64,000 nt of DNA. It comes from Burkholderia sp. H160. Its GTDB lineage: Bacteria > Pseudomonadota > Gammaproteobacteria > Burkholderiales > Burkholderiaceae. Under the pieces are notes generated by a model. The model did not search any database. It was not told where the DNA came from and saw nothing but the letters and a program-made list of their open reading frames with translations. The position numbers were made by a program, and so were the translations under genes. Below are positions 55,519 to 64,000 of this stretch, piece after piece (the first letter of the stretch is position 1; every line of letters begins with the position of its first letter). Where the stretch lies: contig ABYL01000019.1 in assembly GCA_000173575.1 (NCBI GenBank), positions 1 through 64,000 on the forward strand, written 5' to 3'.

Positions 55519-56727
55519 CTAGCCAAATGACGCCAGGGGGTCGCCCGCCGCGAATGCATCGGCGCGATTCGGCGCCGGTGGGTAGATCCACTGCGTATTG
55601 ATCATCTGCTTGCGTGCTTTTCCTTCCGCATGCGTCAGCTTGATCTGGCGGTCCCAGCCTTCTGAATACACCGCGCCCCACTCGCCGAGGTCGAGACAAG
55701 TGGCGTAAAACGGCTGGCTATATGCAAGCGTCGATGCGCCGAGCAGATCGGCCGCCACGTTGTGGCCACCGAACTTGCCCATCACCATTGCGTGCTGACA
55801 AGACATCAACGCGTAGTGCCCTTCATCGTCGCTACGCACGCGTGCCACATCGCCTGCCACGAACACACCGGGCGCATCTTCCACACGCAGATCAGGTGCT
55901 ACTTCGACACGGCCAAGCGGGTCGAGGCGTGACGAAACCTGTGCAGCAAGCGTACTGGCTCGCATCCCGCCCGCCCATACCACCGTGTGCGCTTCGATAT
56001 GCGCACCCGAGGCGGTTCGGACGCCACTCGCGTCGACCGATACGACACTGGAGCCCAATACCGCTTCGATGCCCAGCGAATCGAATGCCTCTGCGACGAA
56101 CGGCCGTGGGTTGGGCCCGAGATCGGGACCGATTTCGGCCTGCGAACCGACGACGATCACTTTGATCGCCGCATCGGGGCCGAATAGCACGCGCATCCGT
56201 TTAGGCAATTCGGTTGCGATCTCAATGCCGGTAAAGCCGCATCCCACTACGGCAACGGTATTTCGAGCGCTTGAATCGGGAAGCTTCGCGAGTTTTTTCA
56301 GATGCTCGTCAAGTGCCGATGCGTCTTCCATGCAATCGACCGAGAATGCATACTCGGTGAGTCCTGGAATGGACGGCCGGCTTAGCTTGCTGCCGCTCGT
56401 TAGCAGCAACCGGTCGTAACCGAGCGTGCGCGTTTCGCCGCTCGCGGCCGTCACACGCACGGTCTTGTCGCGGACAGCGATTTCGTCGACGCTCCCCTCG
56501 ACGTAGTTGACACCGACGGCGTCAAGCAGAGGCAAAAGCGGCGCGAACATCAGATGCGGCTCGCTTTCGTACATCCGTGGCCGGATTTGCAACTCGGGTT
56601 TCGGCGAGATAAGCGTAATCTCGATAGCGCCAGCCGTTGCGCCGGCGCGGTCGAGCTCGCGAGCCGCCCCGAGGGCGCCCCACACTCCGGCAAAGCCGGC
56701 ACCCACAATCAAGATCTTCTGCGACAT
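55519..56727 (-). CDS. Type II NADH dehydrogenase-like flavoprotein
   Basis: A 402-residue pyridine nucleotide-disulfide oxidoreductase of the NDH-2 group: ILIVGAGFAGVWGALGAARE (FAD), VAVVGCGFTGIEIATELPKR (NAD) and VFVAGDVARVRSDDEGHYAL (second FAD motif). It lacks a redox cysteine pair and a C-terminal transmembrane helix, so it is a soluble or peripheral NAD(P)H:quinone oxidoreductase-like enzyme. The ATG at 56727 directly precedes the FAD motif. It lies 101 bases upstream of the cNMP-channel gene on the same strand. Confidence 0.85.
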   Translation of the reverse strand: MSQKILIVGAGFAGVWGALGAARELDRAGATAGAIEITLISPKPELQIRPRMYESEPHLMFAPLLPLLDAVGVNYVEGSVDEIAVRDKTVRVTAASGETRTLGYDRLLLTSGSKLSRPSIPGLTEYAFSVDCMEDASALDEHLKKLAKLPDSSARNTVAVVGCGFTGIEIATELPKRMRVLFGPDAAIKVIVVGSQAEIGPDLGPNPRPFVAEAFDSLGIEAVLGSSVVSVDASGVRTASGAHIEAHTVVWAGGMRASTLAAQVSSRLDPLGRVEVAPDLRVEDAPGVFVAGDVARVRSDDEGHYALMSCQHAMVMGKFGGHNVAADLLGASTLAYSQPFYATCLDLGEWGAVYSEGWDRQIKLTHAEGKARKQMINTQWIYPPAPNRADAFAAGDPLASFG

Positions 56728-56950
56728 GATTCTTGCCTTATTTTCTAGATTACCAAGTTGACGATGTGCACCGGAACTACAACAAACGGAGCCCCTGTTG
56801 CACTGCGCGACGACCGCTGACGACCGCGACGGCCGACTCATCTGCCGCCCGCCGTCACGACAAATCGTAGACTTCGTGTCCGAATGGCGGTACGCACGCA
56901 ACGGAGATCACCGTGTTGTCTCGTCGACAACAATCGAGGCTCAAATGCCG

Positions 56951-57673
56951 TCAACTCATGCTGGCGAGTGCGGCTTCGAGCGTCGCATAGGAATGTTCGT
57001 CACCTTCCATGGCAAGATTCACGATCGTGCGGATGCTCCACGGCGCTTCTGATCTGGAAGTGTGCTGTTCAGCCGCAGTCGCGTGTTCCTGCATTGCCTG
57101 CTTTACGCCATTGGGAAAGGCATCCCTCGCGTCTCGCATCGCCGTCTGCAGTACATGCAACACGGCCTGGCCAAACGTCACACATTCTTCCCGCGTCGGC
57201 ATTTTTCCTTTTTTCATGACCGAGTCTTTCCAGGCGGTCTGTTGAGGGCTTAGGAGAACGGGAGGTCGGGCGCAGCAGTTCCGGTAGTTCAGTAAGTAGG
57301 CTTCCTGGCGATTTTGTGGACTGATCCCCAGCAGCTTCCACGCGGCATCGAAACGCTCTTTCTTTATTCCGTTCTGGTACGCCATCGCGCGCAAAAAGAA
57401 TTCGTGAAAGGCTTCGAGACTGGCGGTGCAGGACGATACCGATTGTCGATAGTGTCCATCGCGTATCGCGTAAGCGGCGAGTTCAAAAAGAATCTCGAAC
57501 TTCTGCTGCCGCAATGCCACGATCTGCTGATGACCGCGCGAGCACTCGGATCTATACCTTCCGTCGCCGGCGGGTCGAAGATCCAGCAAAACCGAAGAAA
57601 GAACGGAATTACCTACGGAGCTTCCGTCCGCGTCGCATTCGAGGCAAATAATGGGAACCGATATCTTTGTCAT
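56951..57673 (-). CDS. Hypothetical protein with N-terminal zinc-ribbon-like cysteines
   Basis: A 240-residue protein starting MTKISVPIICLECDADGSSV. The first part has C-L-E-C and later ECSRGHQQIVALRQQKFEIL, a C-x2-C...C-x3-H pattern of a degenerate zinc ribbon; a helical part follows (LEAFHEFFLRAMAYQNGIKK). I do not recognise the family. A GTG at 57685 is an alternative start. It is divergent from the winged-helix/NTPase regulator, 358 bases away. Confidence 0.6.
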   Translation of the reverse strand: MTKISVPIICLECDADGSSVGNSVLSSVLLDLRPAGDGRYRSECSRGHQQIVALRQQKFEILFELAAYAIRDGHYRQSVSSCTASLEAFHEFFLRAMAYQNGIKKERFDAAWKLLGISPQNRQEAYLLNYRNCCARPPVLLSPQQTAWKDSVMKKGKMPTREECVTFGQAVLHVLQTAMRDARDAFPNGVKQAMQEHATAAEQHTSRSEAPWSIRTIVNLAMEGDEHSYATLEAALASMS

Positions 57674-58031
57674 GGCATGTCTCACAGTTGGATGTTGTTT
57701 CTCGCTTCTCGCCGCATCAACTCTTCTCTTCTCGCCTCACCAACAGATCACACGCGGAGGCGCAAACCTCTTTCGAGACCAGGTCTCGCTGGCACTCTAT
57801 GCCCAATCAACCGCTTCTGCAGATGAGGTACAGTCAATGGCCTAGTACGCCAATGCCTCGAGGGTCCCGATGTTGTCCTGGCGGCAACACTGTGATATCC
57901 CGTTGATGTCTTCCACGTTCTGGTTGGCACAACTACGATTGCTCGTAACGCAATGTTTCGCAGTGGAGGGACCGAGGGAATTGGTCTATTCCAGTGCACC
58001 CGAATCGCGCAATCCGGAGTCTGCTAGGAAG
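57674..58031. other. Divergent intergenic region, nothing specific seen
   Basis: About 360 bases between the zinc-ribbon-like gene and the winged-helix regulator. An open frame extends the regulator upstream to 57870 but is not protein-family-like. AGGAAG before 58032 is the ribosome-binding site of the regulator. No dyad stood out. Confidence 0.45.
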
Positions 58032-59546
58032 ATGAATGCTAAGGAAGATTTTTTGCATTGCGGCGAGATGACAATTACCGACCGGCAAGAGTACGGCGAG
58101 GCCGTATCGTTTGGTCCGTTCACACTTTTCCCGGCACAGAGGCGTCTCGAACGGTCAGGTTCATTCGTGCAACTGGGCAGCCGCGCGCTGGATATTCTTA
58201 TTGTGCTCATCCAGCACGCTGGACAGGTCGTGGACCGGCGCATGTTGATGTCGCGCGCGTGGAGGAATATCGTCGTGGACGAAAGCAACCTGCGCGTCAA
58301 CATTGCTGGATTGCGCAAAGCGCTAGGTGACGGCGAGGGTCGCGTGCGCTACGTGAAAAATGTCCCGGGTATCGGCTACTGTTTTGTTGGACAGCTTACC
58401 CGTGAACGCATCGTTGCCGAATCCGGTTCCCAGATTGCCGAACCGTCTCCATGCGTACATTCCGCCGACTTTGGACCGGGAGCGGCGTGCCCACAAGGGC
58501 GTGACGAGGTCTTGCGCACGCTTGCGTCCGACTTGCGCAGACATCGGCTCATATCTATTGTTGGACCCGGAGGCATCGGCAAGACAACGGTGGCCATTGC
58601 TCTCGCGAAGAGACTGTCCGGCGTGTTTCCTTCGGAGATTCATGTCGCGGACCTGAGCGAAGTCGCTGATGGCGACGCGGTAGCGCTCACGCTGGCTCGT
58701 CTGCTCGGGTTGGGCGATCTTCACCACGTACCCGTCACTTACATCGCCAATTACCTTTCCACCAGGCGCGCGCTGATCATTCTGGATAACTGCGACTACG
58801 TCATCGACGAGGTGACGGCGCTCACAATGCAAATCCTCGCGGTTTCATCCGGGACCCATTTCGTTCTGACAAGCCGCGAGGCACTACGTGTCAGATACGA
58901 ACACGTCTGCCGCCTGTCTGCGCTCGAAGTCCCTCCGGGGCGCGAGGTGAACTCGATCGAACACGCGCATGGTTATTCGGCCGTGCAGGTATTCATTCAA
59001 CGCGCTCTGGAAGCGGGCGCCAGTTTCCCGCAAACCAGCAAGAGTTATGCAGCCATCTCGGAGATGTGCCGGGAACTGGAAGGCGTCGCGCTTGCAATCG
59101 AACTTGCTGCGGCGCGGGTCGCGACGTTTGGACTGGCCGGCACCATGACGCTGCTCGGAACCCGCTCACGTCTTCAATGGCAGGGATGCCGCAATGCCCC
59201 TGCGAGGCATCGGAGCCTCGCCGCATCTATTGGATGGAGTTACGCGCTGCTGTCGGACGAGGAGAGATCCGCTTTCCGTCGGTTGTCGTCGTTTGAACAG
59301 CCCGCAACGCTCGACGCCGTCCTCGCGGCGGTGGCAAACGGAACGGGCGATCTTTCGAATGCAATAGACGTAGTTGAAGGTCTGGTTGCAAAGCACATGC
59401 TGCACATCCAGCCCGGATCGGACGACTTGCCTCGCTATCGGCTCCCGGCTTCGGAAAGGCTCTATGCACGAGAACAACTCAATCAGGCTGCGCTCGATAA
59501 GCGGAGCATCGTCCAACTGAACGGCGTGCAAACGATTTGCATCTGA
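58032..59546 (+). CDS. OmpR-type winged-helix / P-loop NTPase transcriptional regulator
   Basis: A 504-residue regulator. Residues about 20-115 are a winged helix of the OmpR/CadC type (VSFGPFTLFPAQRRLERSGS, LMSRAWRNIVVDESNLRVNI, VPGIGYCFVG). From about 155 an NB-ARC/AAA-like NTPase follows: ISIVGPGGIGKTTVAIALAK (Walker A), RALIILDNCDYVIDEV (Walker B) and HFVLTSREALRV (sensor). The helical region ends at about 500 with no TPR repeats, unlike most STAND regulators of 900-1000 residues, so the sensor part is short or lost. The ATG 58032 follows AGGAAG. It is divergent from the zinc-ribbon-like gene. Confidence 0.82.
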   Translation: MNAKEDFLHCGEMTITDRQEYGEAVSFGPFTLFPAQRRLERSGSFVQLGSRALDILIVLIQHAGQVVDRRMLMSRAWRNIVVDESNLRVNIAGLRKALGDGEGRVRYVKNVPGIGYCFVGQLTRERIVAESGSQIAEPSPCVHSADFGPGAACPQGRDEVLRTLASDLRRHRLISIVGPGGIGKTTVAIALAKRLSGVFPSEIHVADLSEVADGDAVALTLARLLGLGDLHHVPVTYIANYLSTRRALIILDNCDYVIDEVTALTMQILAVSSGTHFVLTSREALRVRYEHVCRLSALEVPPGREVNSIEHAHGYSAVQVFIQRALEAGASFPQTSKSYAAISEMCRELEGVALAIELAAARVATFGLAGTMTLLGTRSRLQWQGCRNAPARHRSLAASIGWSYALLSDEERSAFRRLSSFEQPATLDAVLAAVANGTGDLSNAIDVVEGLVAKHMLHIQPGSDDLPRYRLPASERLYAREQLNQAALDKRSIVQLNGVQTICI

Positions 59547-59659
59547 GATCCGGCTGCGCCGTGTTTTCAGTGGCGCTTTCGGCTACAACAAATCGGGAAC
59601 CGTTCGACCGGCAGCCGAGCTGCCAGGAACGGTTGCCGATCTCCTGGTCCTGGCGTCCG

Positions 59660-60241
59660 TCAATCGTTAGCCGACGCGCGATGATATCTGGCGACATACT
59701 TCGCCTGAGCAATGACTTTCCCATGCATCTGATAGGCGACGACTGCGGGACTCGCCGCTGGGGCGACATCGATTTGTGCCACGTCGAGGGCAGACGCCGT
59801 CACGACATATCGATGCGACTCCCCTTTAGGCGGACACGGTCCACCGTATCTGGATTCGCCGAAGTCCGTCAACGTCTCAACCGCGCCTGCCGGCAAGAGC
59901 TTCGGATTGCCGGACGCCCCTTTTTCGAGCGACGACTCAGAAGGTGGAATATTGGCGATCTCCCAATGCGTCCAGCCGAGCCCGCCAGTCGGCGCATCGG
60001 GGTCGAAAATCGTCACGACAATGCTCTTTGTGCCGCGCGGAACGTGAGCCCATGAAATGCGCGGCGACACGTTGTTCCCGTGACAGCCAAAACCTCCGTA
60101 CACCTGCTCGTTCGAGAAGTGTCCGTCACGCAGGTCGTCGACCTTGATCGTGAACGGCTCGGCGCCGGCTATCGCGGGGATGACCGCCAGCGCCATCGAC
60201 GTGCATAAAATCGCGGGCAACAAAGTCTTTTTCACTCTCAT
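59660..60241 (-). CDS. PEBP-family (YbhB/YbcL) exported protein
   Basis: A 193-residue protein with a Sec signal (LPAILCTSMALAVIPAIAGA). The phosphatidylethanolamine-binding protein fold is shown by NNVSPRISWAHVPRGTKSIV, VTIFDPDAPTGGLGWTHWEI and GPCPPKGESHRYVVTASALD, which form the conserved anion pocket. Bacterial homologues are periplasmic with unsettled function. GGAG precedes the ATG at 60241. The gene is convergent with the winged-helix regulator. Confidence 0.9.
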   Translation of the reverse strand: MRVKKTLLPAILCTSMALAVIPAIAGAEPFTIKVDDLRDGHFSNEQVYGGFGCHGNNVSPRISWAHVPRGTKSIVVTIFDPDAPTGGLGWTHWEIANIPPSESSLEKGASGNPKLLPAGAVETLTDFGESRYGGPCPPKGESHRYVVTASALDVAQIDVAPAASPAVVAYQMHGKVIAQAKYVARYHRASAND

Positions 60242-60428
60242 GATGCGCTCCGTTGAAGGATAAAAGATGCGTGCAACCGGGATCAACGTCACCGCATTGA
60301 TTTGCCGCGGTCACAGCACGGGCAAGTGATCGTTTGCAAAAGACCGCCGTGAGCCTTGTGCGCTCCTGGCGGTTTTCTGACAAACGTCAGTGCAATCTGT
60401 ACGGCGATGGTTGATAGTCGGGCACCGA

Positions 60429-61361
60429 TCAGTAGTCCCACACCACCGGCACGAAACGGAAGCTTTCACCGTTCTTTGCGACATGTCCGATTGACGGAAA
60501 CGCGATATGCGCGGCGGCCAGCAGAGCGCCGGTTTCGGCTGCTTCGTCTAGTAGCGCGATGCGCACGTCCACTGCCACTTCGGGTTCATGCTCGAAGCCG
60601 TTCTGCCATTTTGGATTGTCGAAGCCGACTTCGAAAATCGCGTCGCCGACAAATGTAAGCTTCTCGCCGCTCGAGACGACGTCGACGACGCAGTGCCCTG
60701 GTGTGTGCCCACCCGTCACGCGTGCCGACACGCCCGTTGCAACTTCCACGGTCTGGTCGAACTGCACGATCTGTCTGCCATAGAGTTCCACGAACGTTGC
60801 AGCCGCTTTGCGAAGCGCGGGGGGAACCGCTTCGGGCATCACCGTCTTGCTGAAATCCGGATTTCTCCAGAATTCCAGTTCCGCGGCCGCCACGTGAATG
60901 CGCACGTCGGGGCGCAGCTTGGCCTTGACGCCATCCACGTTCAGCCCGCCCACGTGATCCATGTGCATATGCGTGATCACGATGTCGGTGATCGCAGCCA
61001 GGTCGATCCCGGCCGTTTCCAGGCGCATCACCGACCGGCCGGCACGGGTGAAATACTCGAAACCGTCGCCGACGCCGGAGTCGATAAGGATCAGGCGGTC
61101 GCCACTTTTCACAAGCGCGATATTCAGCGCCCAGTCGAACATGTCGCGTTGGAGGAAACGGCTATCGAACCATTCGTTGCGGTCTCCGTCGCTCACGTTG
61201 GTGGACATGGTAGAGGTCGGAAGCGGCAAAATGCCGTCGCTGATCAGCACGACGTCGATTTCACCCACTCGCACAGCGTAGCGGGAAGATACGAGTTCAC
61301 CCGAACCTTCTTTACCAACGTTCGTGGTGACAGGCTGGACATTGCGGGTTGCTTTGCTCAT
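60429..61361 (-). CDS. Metallo-beta-lactamase-fold hydrolase
   Basis: A 310-residue MBL protein with metal ligands in VITHMHMDHVGGLN (H-x-H-x-D-H), GGHTPGHCVVDVVS and FVGDAIFEVGFDN, and a final His in LLAAAHIAFPSIGHVA. It belongs to the lactonase/organophosphate-hydrolase-like branch rather than glyoxalase II. Start ATG at 61361 with CAGGAGC upstream. It sits among PEBP, NmrA-like and cupin genes, all on the minus strand. Confidence 0.85.
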   Translation of the reverse strand: MSKATRNVQPVTTNVGKEGSGELVSSRYAVRVGEIDVVLISDGILPLPTSTMSTNVSDGDRNEWFDSRFLQRDMFDWALNIALVKSGDRLILIDSGVGDGFEYFTRAGRSVMRLETAGIDLAAITDIVITHMHMDHVGGLNVDGVKAKLRPDVRIHVAAAELEFWRNPDFSKTVMPEAVPPALRKAAATFVELYGRQIVQFDQTVEVATGVSARVTGGHTPGHCVVDVVSSGEKLTFVGDAIFEVGFDNPKWQNGFEHEPEVAVDVRIALLDEAAETGALLAAAHIAFPSIGHVAKNGESFRFVPVVWDY

Positions 61362-61521
61362 CGTAAGTGCTCCTGGTAACTAAGGGGTCTGCCGCGCTGG
61401 GCGGTGGGTGCACTCCACTGCGGTGGACGGACATCCTCCCCGGCCGTGGCGACACCTCGTGCGACTATCGTCGAAACGGACTGACGGCACCCGGTGCTTG
61501 CTTTGCGTCACGGATATACGG

Positions 61522-62280
61522 TCAGCGGCCAGCGGGTTGCGCGTTGCTGAACCACTCATCGAAGTTGACGGCGCCAAGACGCACATTCGCGCCAGGCAAC
61601 AGCGTGTCTTCCTGAAGCGATGCGCCAAAATAACGGGCCGTGGGATCCTCGATCACCGCACGCAAGTCGTTATTCGCGCGGGCAAAACGTTGGACGAGAT
61701 CAGCGAGTCTCACGCGCTGCGGTCCGGCTATTTCCACGATTCCGTTGAGCGGATCGCCGGTGGATAACTCAGTGACGGCGGCGGCCACATCGTCGGAAGA
61801 AATCGGCTGGAAATCAGCCGGCGAGAGACGGATGACATCACCCTCGCTACCCGAATGCAATATGCCGCCGAGGAACTCGAAGAACTGCGTCGAATGGACG
61901 ATCGTGAACGGCACGTCCGATTCGCGAATCAGCTTTTCCTGCGCGATCTTGCCGCGGAAATAACCGCTTTGCGCGAGTCGGTCTGTACCGATAACGGACA
62001 ACGCGACGTGATGTGCGACGCCGGCTTCACGCTCCGCCGCGAACAGATTGCGGCCTGAGGTCTCGAAGAATTCGAGTACGGCAGCATCTTCGAATGACGG
62101 CGAATTGGCGAGGTCGACCACGACCCGCGCGCTCGCCAGTGCCTCCCGCAAGCCTTCTCCGGTCATCGTGTTCACGCCCGTTGCCGGCGAAGCCGCAATG
62201 ACTTCATGATCGCGTGCGCGAAGTTGCTTAACGACCTTGCTGCCGATCAAACCGGTTCCACCGATTACGACAATTTTCAT
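61522..62280 (-). CDS. NAD(P)-binding NmrA-like reductase/epimerase (atypical SDR)
   Basis: A 252-residue Rossmann protein. KIVVIGGTGLIGSKVVKQLR is the NAD(P)-binding G-G-T-G-x-x-G; ARVVVDLANSPSFEDAAVLE, HHVALSVIGTDRLAQSGYFR and PFTIVHSTQFFEFLGGI are typical of NmrA/HSCARG-type proteins. No canonical Y-x-x-x-K pair is present. Such NAD(P)-binding proteins are frequent ECF41 partners (oxidoreductase/epimerase class). It is preceded by TGACGGAGAATAG on the minus strand. Confidence 0.85.
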   Translation of the reverse strand: MKIVVIGGTGLIGSKVVKQLRARDHEVIAASPATGVNTMTGEGLREALASARVVVDLANSPSFEDAAVLEFFETSGRNLFAAEREAGVAHHVALSVIGTDRLAQSGYFRGKIAQEKLIRESDVPFTIVHSTQFFEFLGGILHSGSEGDVIRLSPADFQPISSDDVAAAVTELSTGDPLNGIVEIAGPQRVRLADLVQRFARANNDLRAVIEDPTARYFGASLQEDTLLPGANVRLGAVNFDEWFSNAQPAGR

Positions 62281-62545
62281 GATCTATTCTCCGTCAACCT
62301 GAGTACGGCGCTCGCGCCGCGGTCGCATTTTCCCTTCCGGCCTCGCTGCATCACACCGCTGCGTTCGCCGGGCTTTCCATGGGCTGTGTGCAATGGAGCA
62401 GCCCGTAAAACCATGTTAGTCAGTTGCCCCGTTTCACAGTAGGGCCACGAGATGATCCACGATGTTGCCGGTTAATCACCAATCGACGGTCCCACACGAA
62501 AATGCAGATTGCGCTTCTGCGATCAACGCGTTAACACGGAGTCGA

Positions 62546-63240
62546 TTACCTCAAAGCGAGCGCGTGCATGCGTGCCGTCATGTATTCGATAAACACACGA
62601 ACGCGAGTCGGAACAGACGCGCGCGCTTTGGATAGCAGAAGTAGAGGCCGCCGTCTTCCAGCGCATATTGCGCGAGACAGCAAAGCAGAGTGCGCTCCGC
62701 GAGCCGTCCGCGAAAGTGATAGACGGGAAACTGAGCAATGCCCATTCCATCGATAACAGCCTGCGTGATCAAACTCGCATCGTTGAACGTGTGCCGAACG
62801 ACAAACTGGCGCCGTTGCGCAAGACCGTCAACCTTGAACGACCAGGGCTGAATAGTTCCCGAGGCATTGCGGAAGTTGATGCACCGATGCCCCGCGAGGT
62901 CGTCGACGTGGTGCGGCAAGCCGTAGGTTCGCGCATAGGCTGGCGATGCACAGACCATTAGTTGCCGTGGCATCAACCGGCGCGCCTCGATGTGCCGATC
63001 CTCCACGGAACCTCGCAAAACCACAGGTCAATGCGATCCTTGCTGAAATCGACGGGATCAGGGCTCAACAGCAACTCGAGTGCGATCTCAGGATAGCGCG
63101 TATGAAAGTCGTTCAGCAGTGGCGCCACAATCTTGAGGCCGAATCCGTGCGTCGAGAGAACGCGAAGTTGGCCGCGTGGCGGCCTAGAGTGAAGATCGCG
63201 CATAGCCTTTCGTCGTGCCTGAAGTGCGGTTACGGACGGG
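62546..63240 (-). pseudogene. Broken LysR regulator (effector domain only, two frameshifts)
   Basis: Three frame segments together read RPPRGQLRVLSTHGFGLKIV ... DRIDLWF, then VEDRHIEARRLMPRQLMVCA ... GHRCINFRNASGTIQPWSFK ... HTFNDASLITQAVIDGMGIA, then RVRVFIEYMTARMHALALR. Frameshifts occur near 63,020 and 62,615. The HTH part is missing; the cupin gene begins 50 bases further. It is a close relative of the LysR at 46,295-47,287 (same GHRCINFR/QHRCINFR and HTFND motifs). It is a decayed paralogue. Confidence 0.85.
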
Positions 63241-63291
63241 CCGCTCTGGCGGCCGGCTCGCCAGCGCGCACGCATCCGGCCAACGTGTCCG

Positions 63292-63705
63292 CTATTTCCT
63301 TTCCGGAACGAGAATCGGCGCGCCCGTGTTCTTGAGCAGCAGTACGAGGAATTTTGCGGGCTGTGTCTGGCTGGCGTTGCGCCCTACCGAGTGCACGTCG
63401 TTCGGCCCTTCGTAGAAGGTTTGCCCAGGGGTGAGCGTCACTTCCGTACCCCCTTTCACCTGCATCACGATCGACCCCTCCAGCACATAGATGAAGCCGT
63501 GCGCGTGATGCCGATGCACAGGGTCCGATGCGCCGGGCGGATACTCGACGGTAACCATCAGGGCTTCCTTGCCGGGATAGTCGGCAAGCGGTTGAGTCAT
63601 CAGCGGAGTCACGCTGGCCTTGGCCGGCGGCGCTGCTTGTGTCGTGTTCACCAGAAAGCCCATTGCGACGATTACCGTCGATACCGAATCTTTCAGGTAT
63701 TGCAT
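63292..63705 (-). CDS. Exported cupin protein
   Basis: A 137-residue cupin with a signal peptide (STVIVAMGFLVNTTQA). Motif 1 is PVHRHHAHGFIYVLEGSIVM and motif 2 PGQTFYEGPNDVHSVGRNAS, with the His and Glu/Gly positions of a metal site. The ATG at 63705 is chosen because it opens the signal peptide; a longer frame is unrelated. It is 70 bases downstream of the AhpD-like gene, so they probably form an operon, as often seen for cupin/CMD pairs. Confidence 0.85.
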   Translation of the reverse strand: MQYLKDSVSTVIVAMGFLVNTTQAAPPAKASVTPLMTQPLADYPGKEALMVTVEYPPGASDPVHRHHAHGFIYVLEGSIVMQVKGGTEVTLTPGQTFYEGPNDVHSVGRNASQTQPAKFLVLLLKNTGAPILVPERK

Positions 63706-63775
63706 GGTCGTGTGCTCCGATATGAGCCGGCCCGCTTGCACGGGCCGGCGCAGAACAAACGCGCAACTGATGCGC

Positions 63776-64000
63776 TCAGGAGAGGTTTGCCTTGTCGAGG
63801 CCGTACGCCTTGTCAGCAGAGCCCGGCACCGTTTTGAACGCGACGTTCGCGCGATTCCAGCCATTGATCGCCATGATTTCATACGTAAGGTCCGACAGTT
63901 CCTTCTCGGAGAACTGAGTACGCACGCGTTCATAGATATCGTCCGGCACGCCATGTTCCGGCAGTTTGGTGAGTACTTCGGTCCACGCCAGCGCAGCGCG
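63776..64000 (-). CDS. Carboxymuconolactone decarboxylase / AhpD-family protein (3' part)
   Basis: The last 75 codons are in the window: RAALAWTEVLTKLPEHGVPD, then SEKELSDLTYEIMAINGWNR and ANVAFKTVPGS..., ending K-A-N-L-S. The conserved I-N-G-W-N-R stretch and A-L-A-W-T-E are typical of AhpD-like proteins. The catalytic C-x-x-C would be upstream, outside the window. It precedes the exported cupin gene. Confidence 0.88.
   Translation of the reverse strand, partial: RAALAWTEVLTKLPEHGVPDDIYERVRTQFSEKELSDLTYEIMAINGWNRANVAFKTVPGSADKAYGLDKANLS

Overview
The window looks like a Paraburkholderia (Burkholderiaceae, beta-proteobacteria) replicon. Coding DNA is GC-rich. Several small genes belong to families I know mainly from this group (DUF6723-, DUF3022- and DUF3331-like proteins), and there is polyhydroxybutyrate-linked metabolism (3-hydroxybutyrate dehydrogenase, acetoacetate decarboxylase) and a high density of LysR regulators. 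Family names rest on reading the proteins; no database search was run.

Layout. 1-1.5 kb: start of amtB and glnK (PII) on the minus strand behind a very good sigma-54 promoter, then a decayed stretch with an MFS transporter remnant, a 59-bp direct repeat and a 29-bp palindrome. 1.5-7.2 kb: amino-acid binding proteins and a three-subunit HcnABC/opine-oxidase-type dehydrogenase, divergent from a LysR gene. 7.2-16.2 kb: a pentapeptide-repeat protein, a PCMT-erythromycin esterase fusion, a CheB-type methylesterase and a 1360-residue CheB-CheR-PAS-kinase-receiver protein. 16.3-20.0 kb: a serine-recombinase-fold protein without catalytic residues, and metE broken by a one-base frameshift. 20.0-27.8 kb: accessory debris (IS3-like and IS5-like remnants, a hybrid-kinase tail fused to an internal aconitase fragment, a response regulator, small membrane proteins, a cupin) lying between metE and a metR-like gene. 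27.8-31 kb: metR, a metallo-beta-lactamase-fold hydrolase, flavohaemoglobin. 31.5-43.5 kb: an export-rich block with a phosphoesterase lipoprotein, a dihaem cytochrome c peroxidase lipoprotein, an outer-membrane barrel, a nucleotide-pyrophosphatase-like enzyme, a MAPEG protein, a GH28 pectinase-like lipoprotein and a PPC-domain protein. 43.5-45.1 kb is gene-poor. 45.1-49.5 kb: DUF3331-like protein, Ohr peroxidase, LysR, an ECF41 sigma factor, and a DedA-rhodanese fusion. 49.5-53.8 kb: an apparent operon alpha/beta-hydrolase - acetoacetate decarboxylase - 3-hydroxybutyrate dehydrogenase - patatin - AhpD-like protein - DedA-rhodanese. 54-59.5 kb: a cyclic-nucleotide-domain MscS channel, a type-II NADH-dehydrogenase-like flavoprotein, a zinc-ribbon-like protein and a winged-helix/NTPase regulator. 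59.6-64 kb: a series of small stress or oxidoreductase genes (PEBP, MBL hydrolase, NmrA-like reductase, broken LysR, cupin, AhpD-like).

How it fits together. Two signals stand out. First, the ECF sigma factor carries all three ECF41 signature motifs (WLPEP, DGGGR, NPDKL), and a near-ideal ECF41-type promoter (TGTCACA, 16 nt, CGTC) lies just downstream of it, in front of lysR and ohr; this suggests a sigma factor - LysR - peroxide-detoxification cascade. Second, metE and metR are oriented as a divergent pair but sit 7.8 kb apart with broken genes and IS remnants between them, and metE is frameshifted. No tRNA, rRNA or CRISPR array was recognised.
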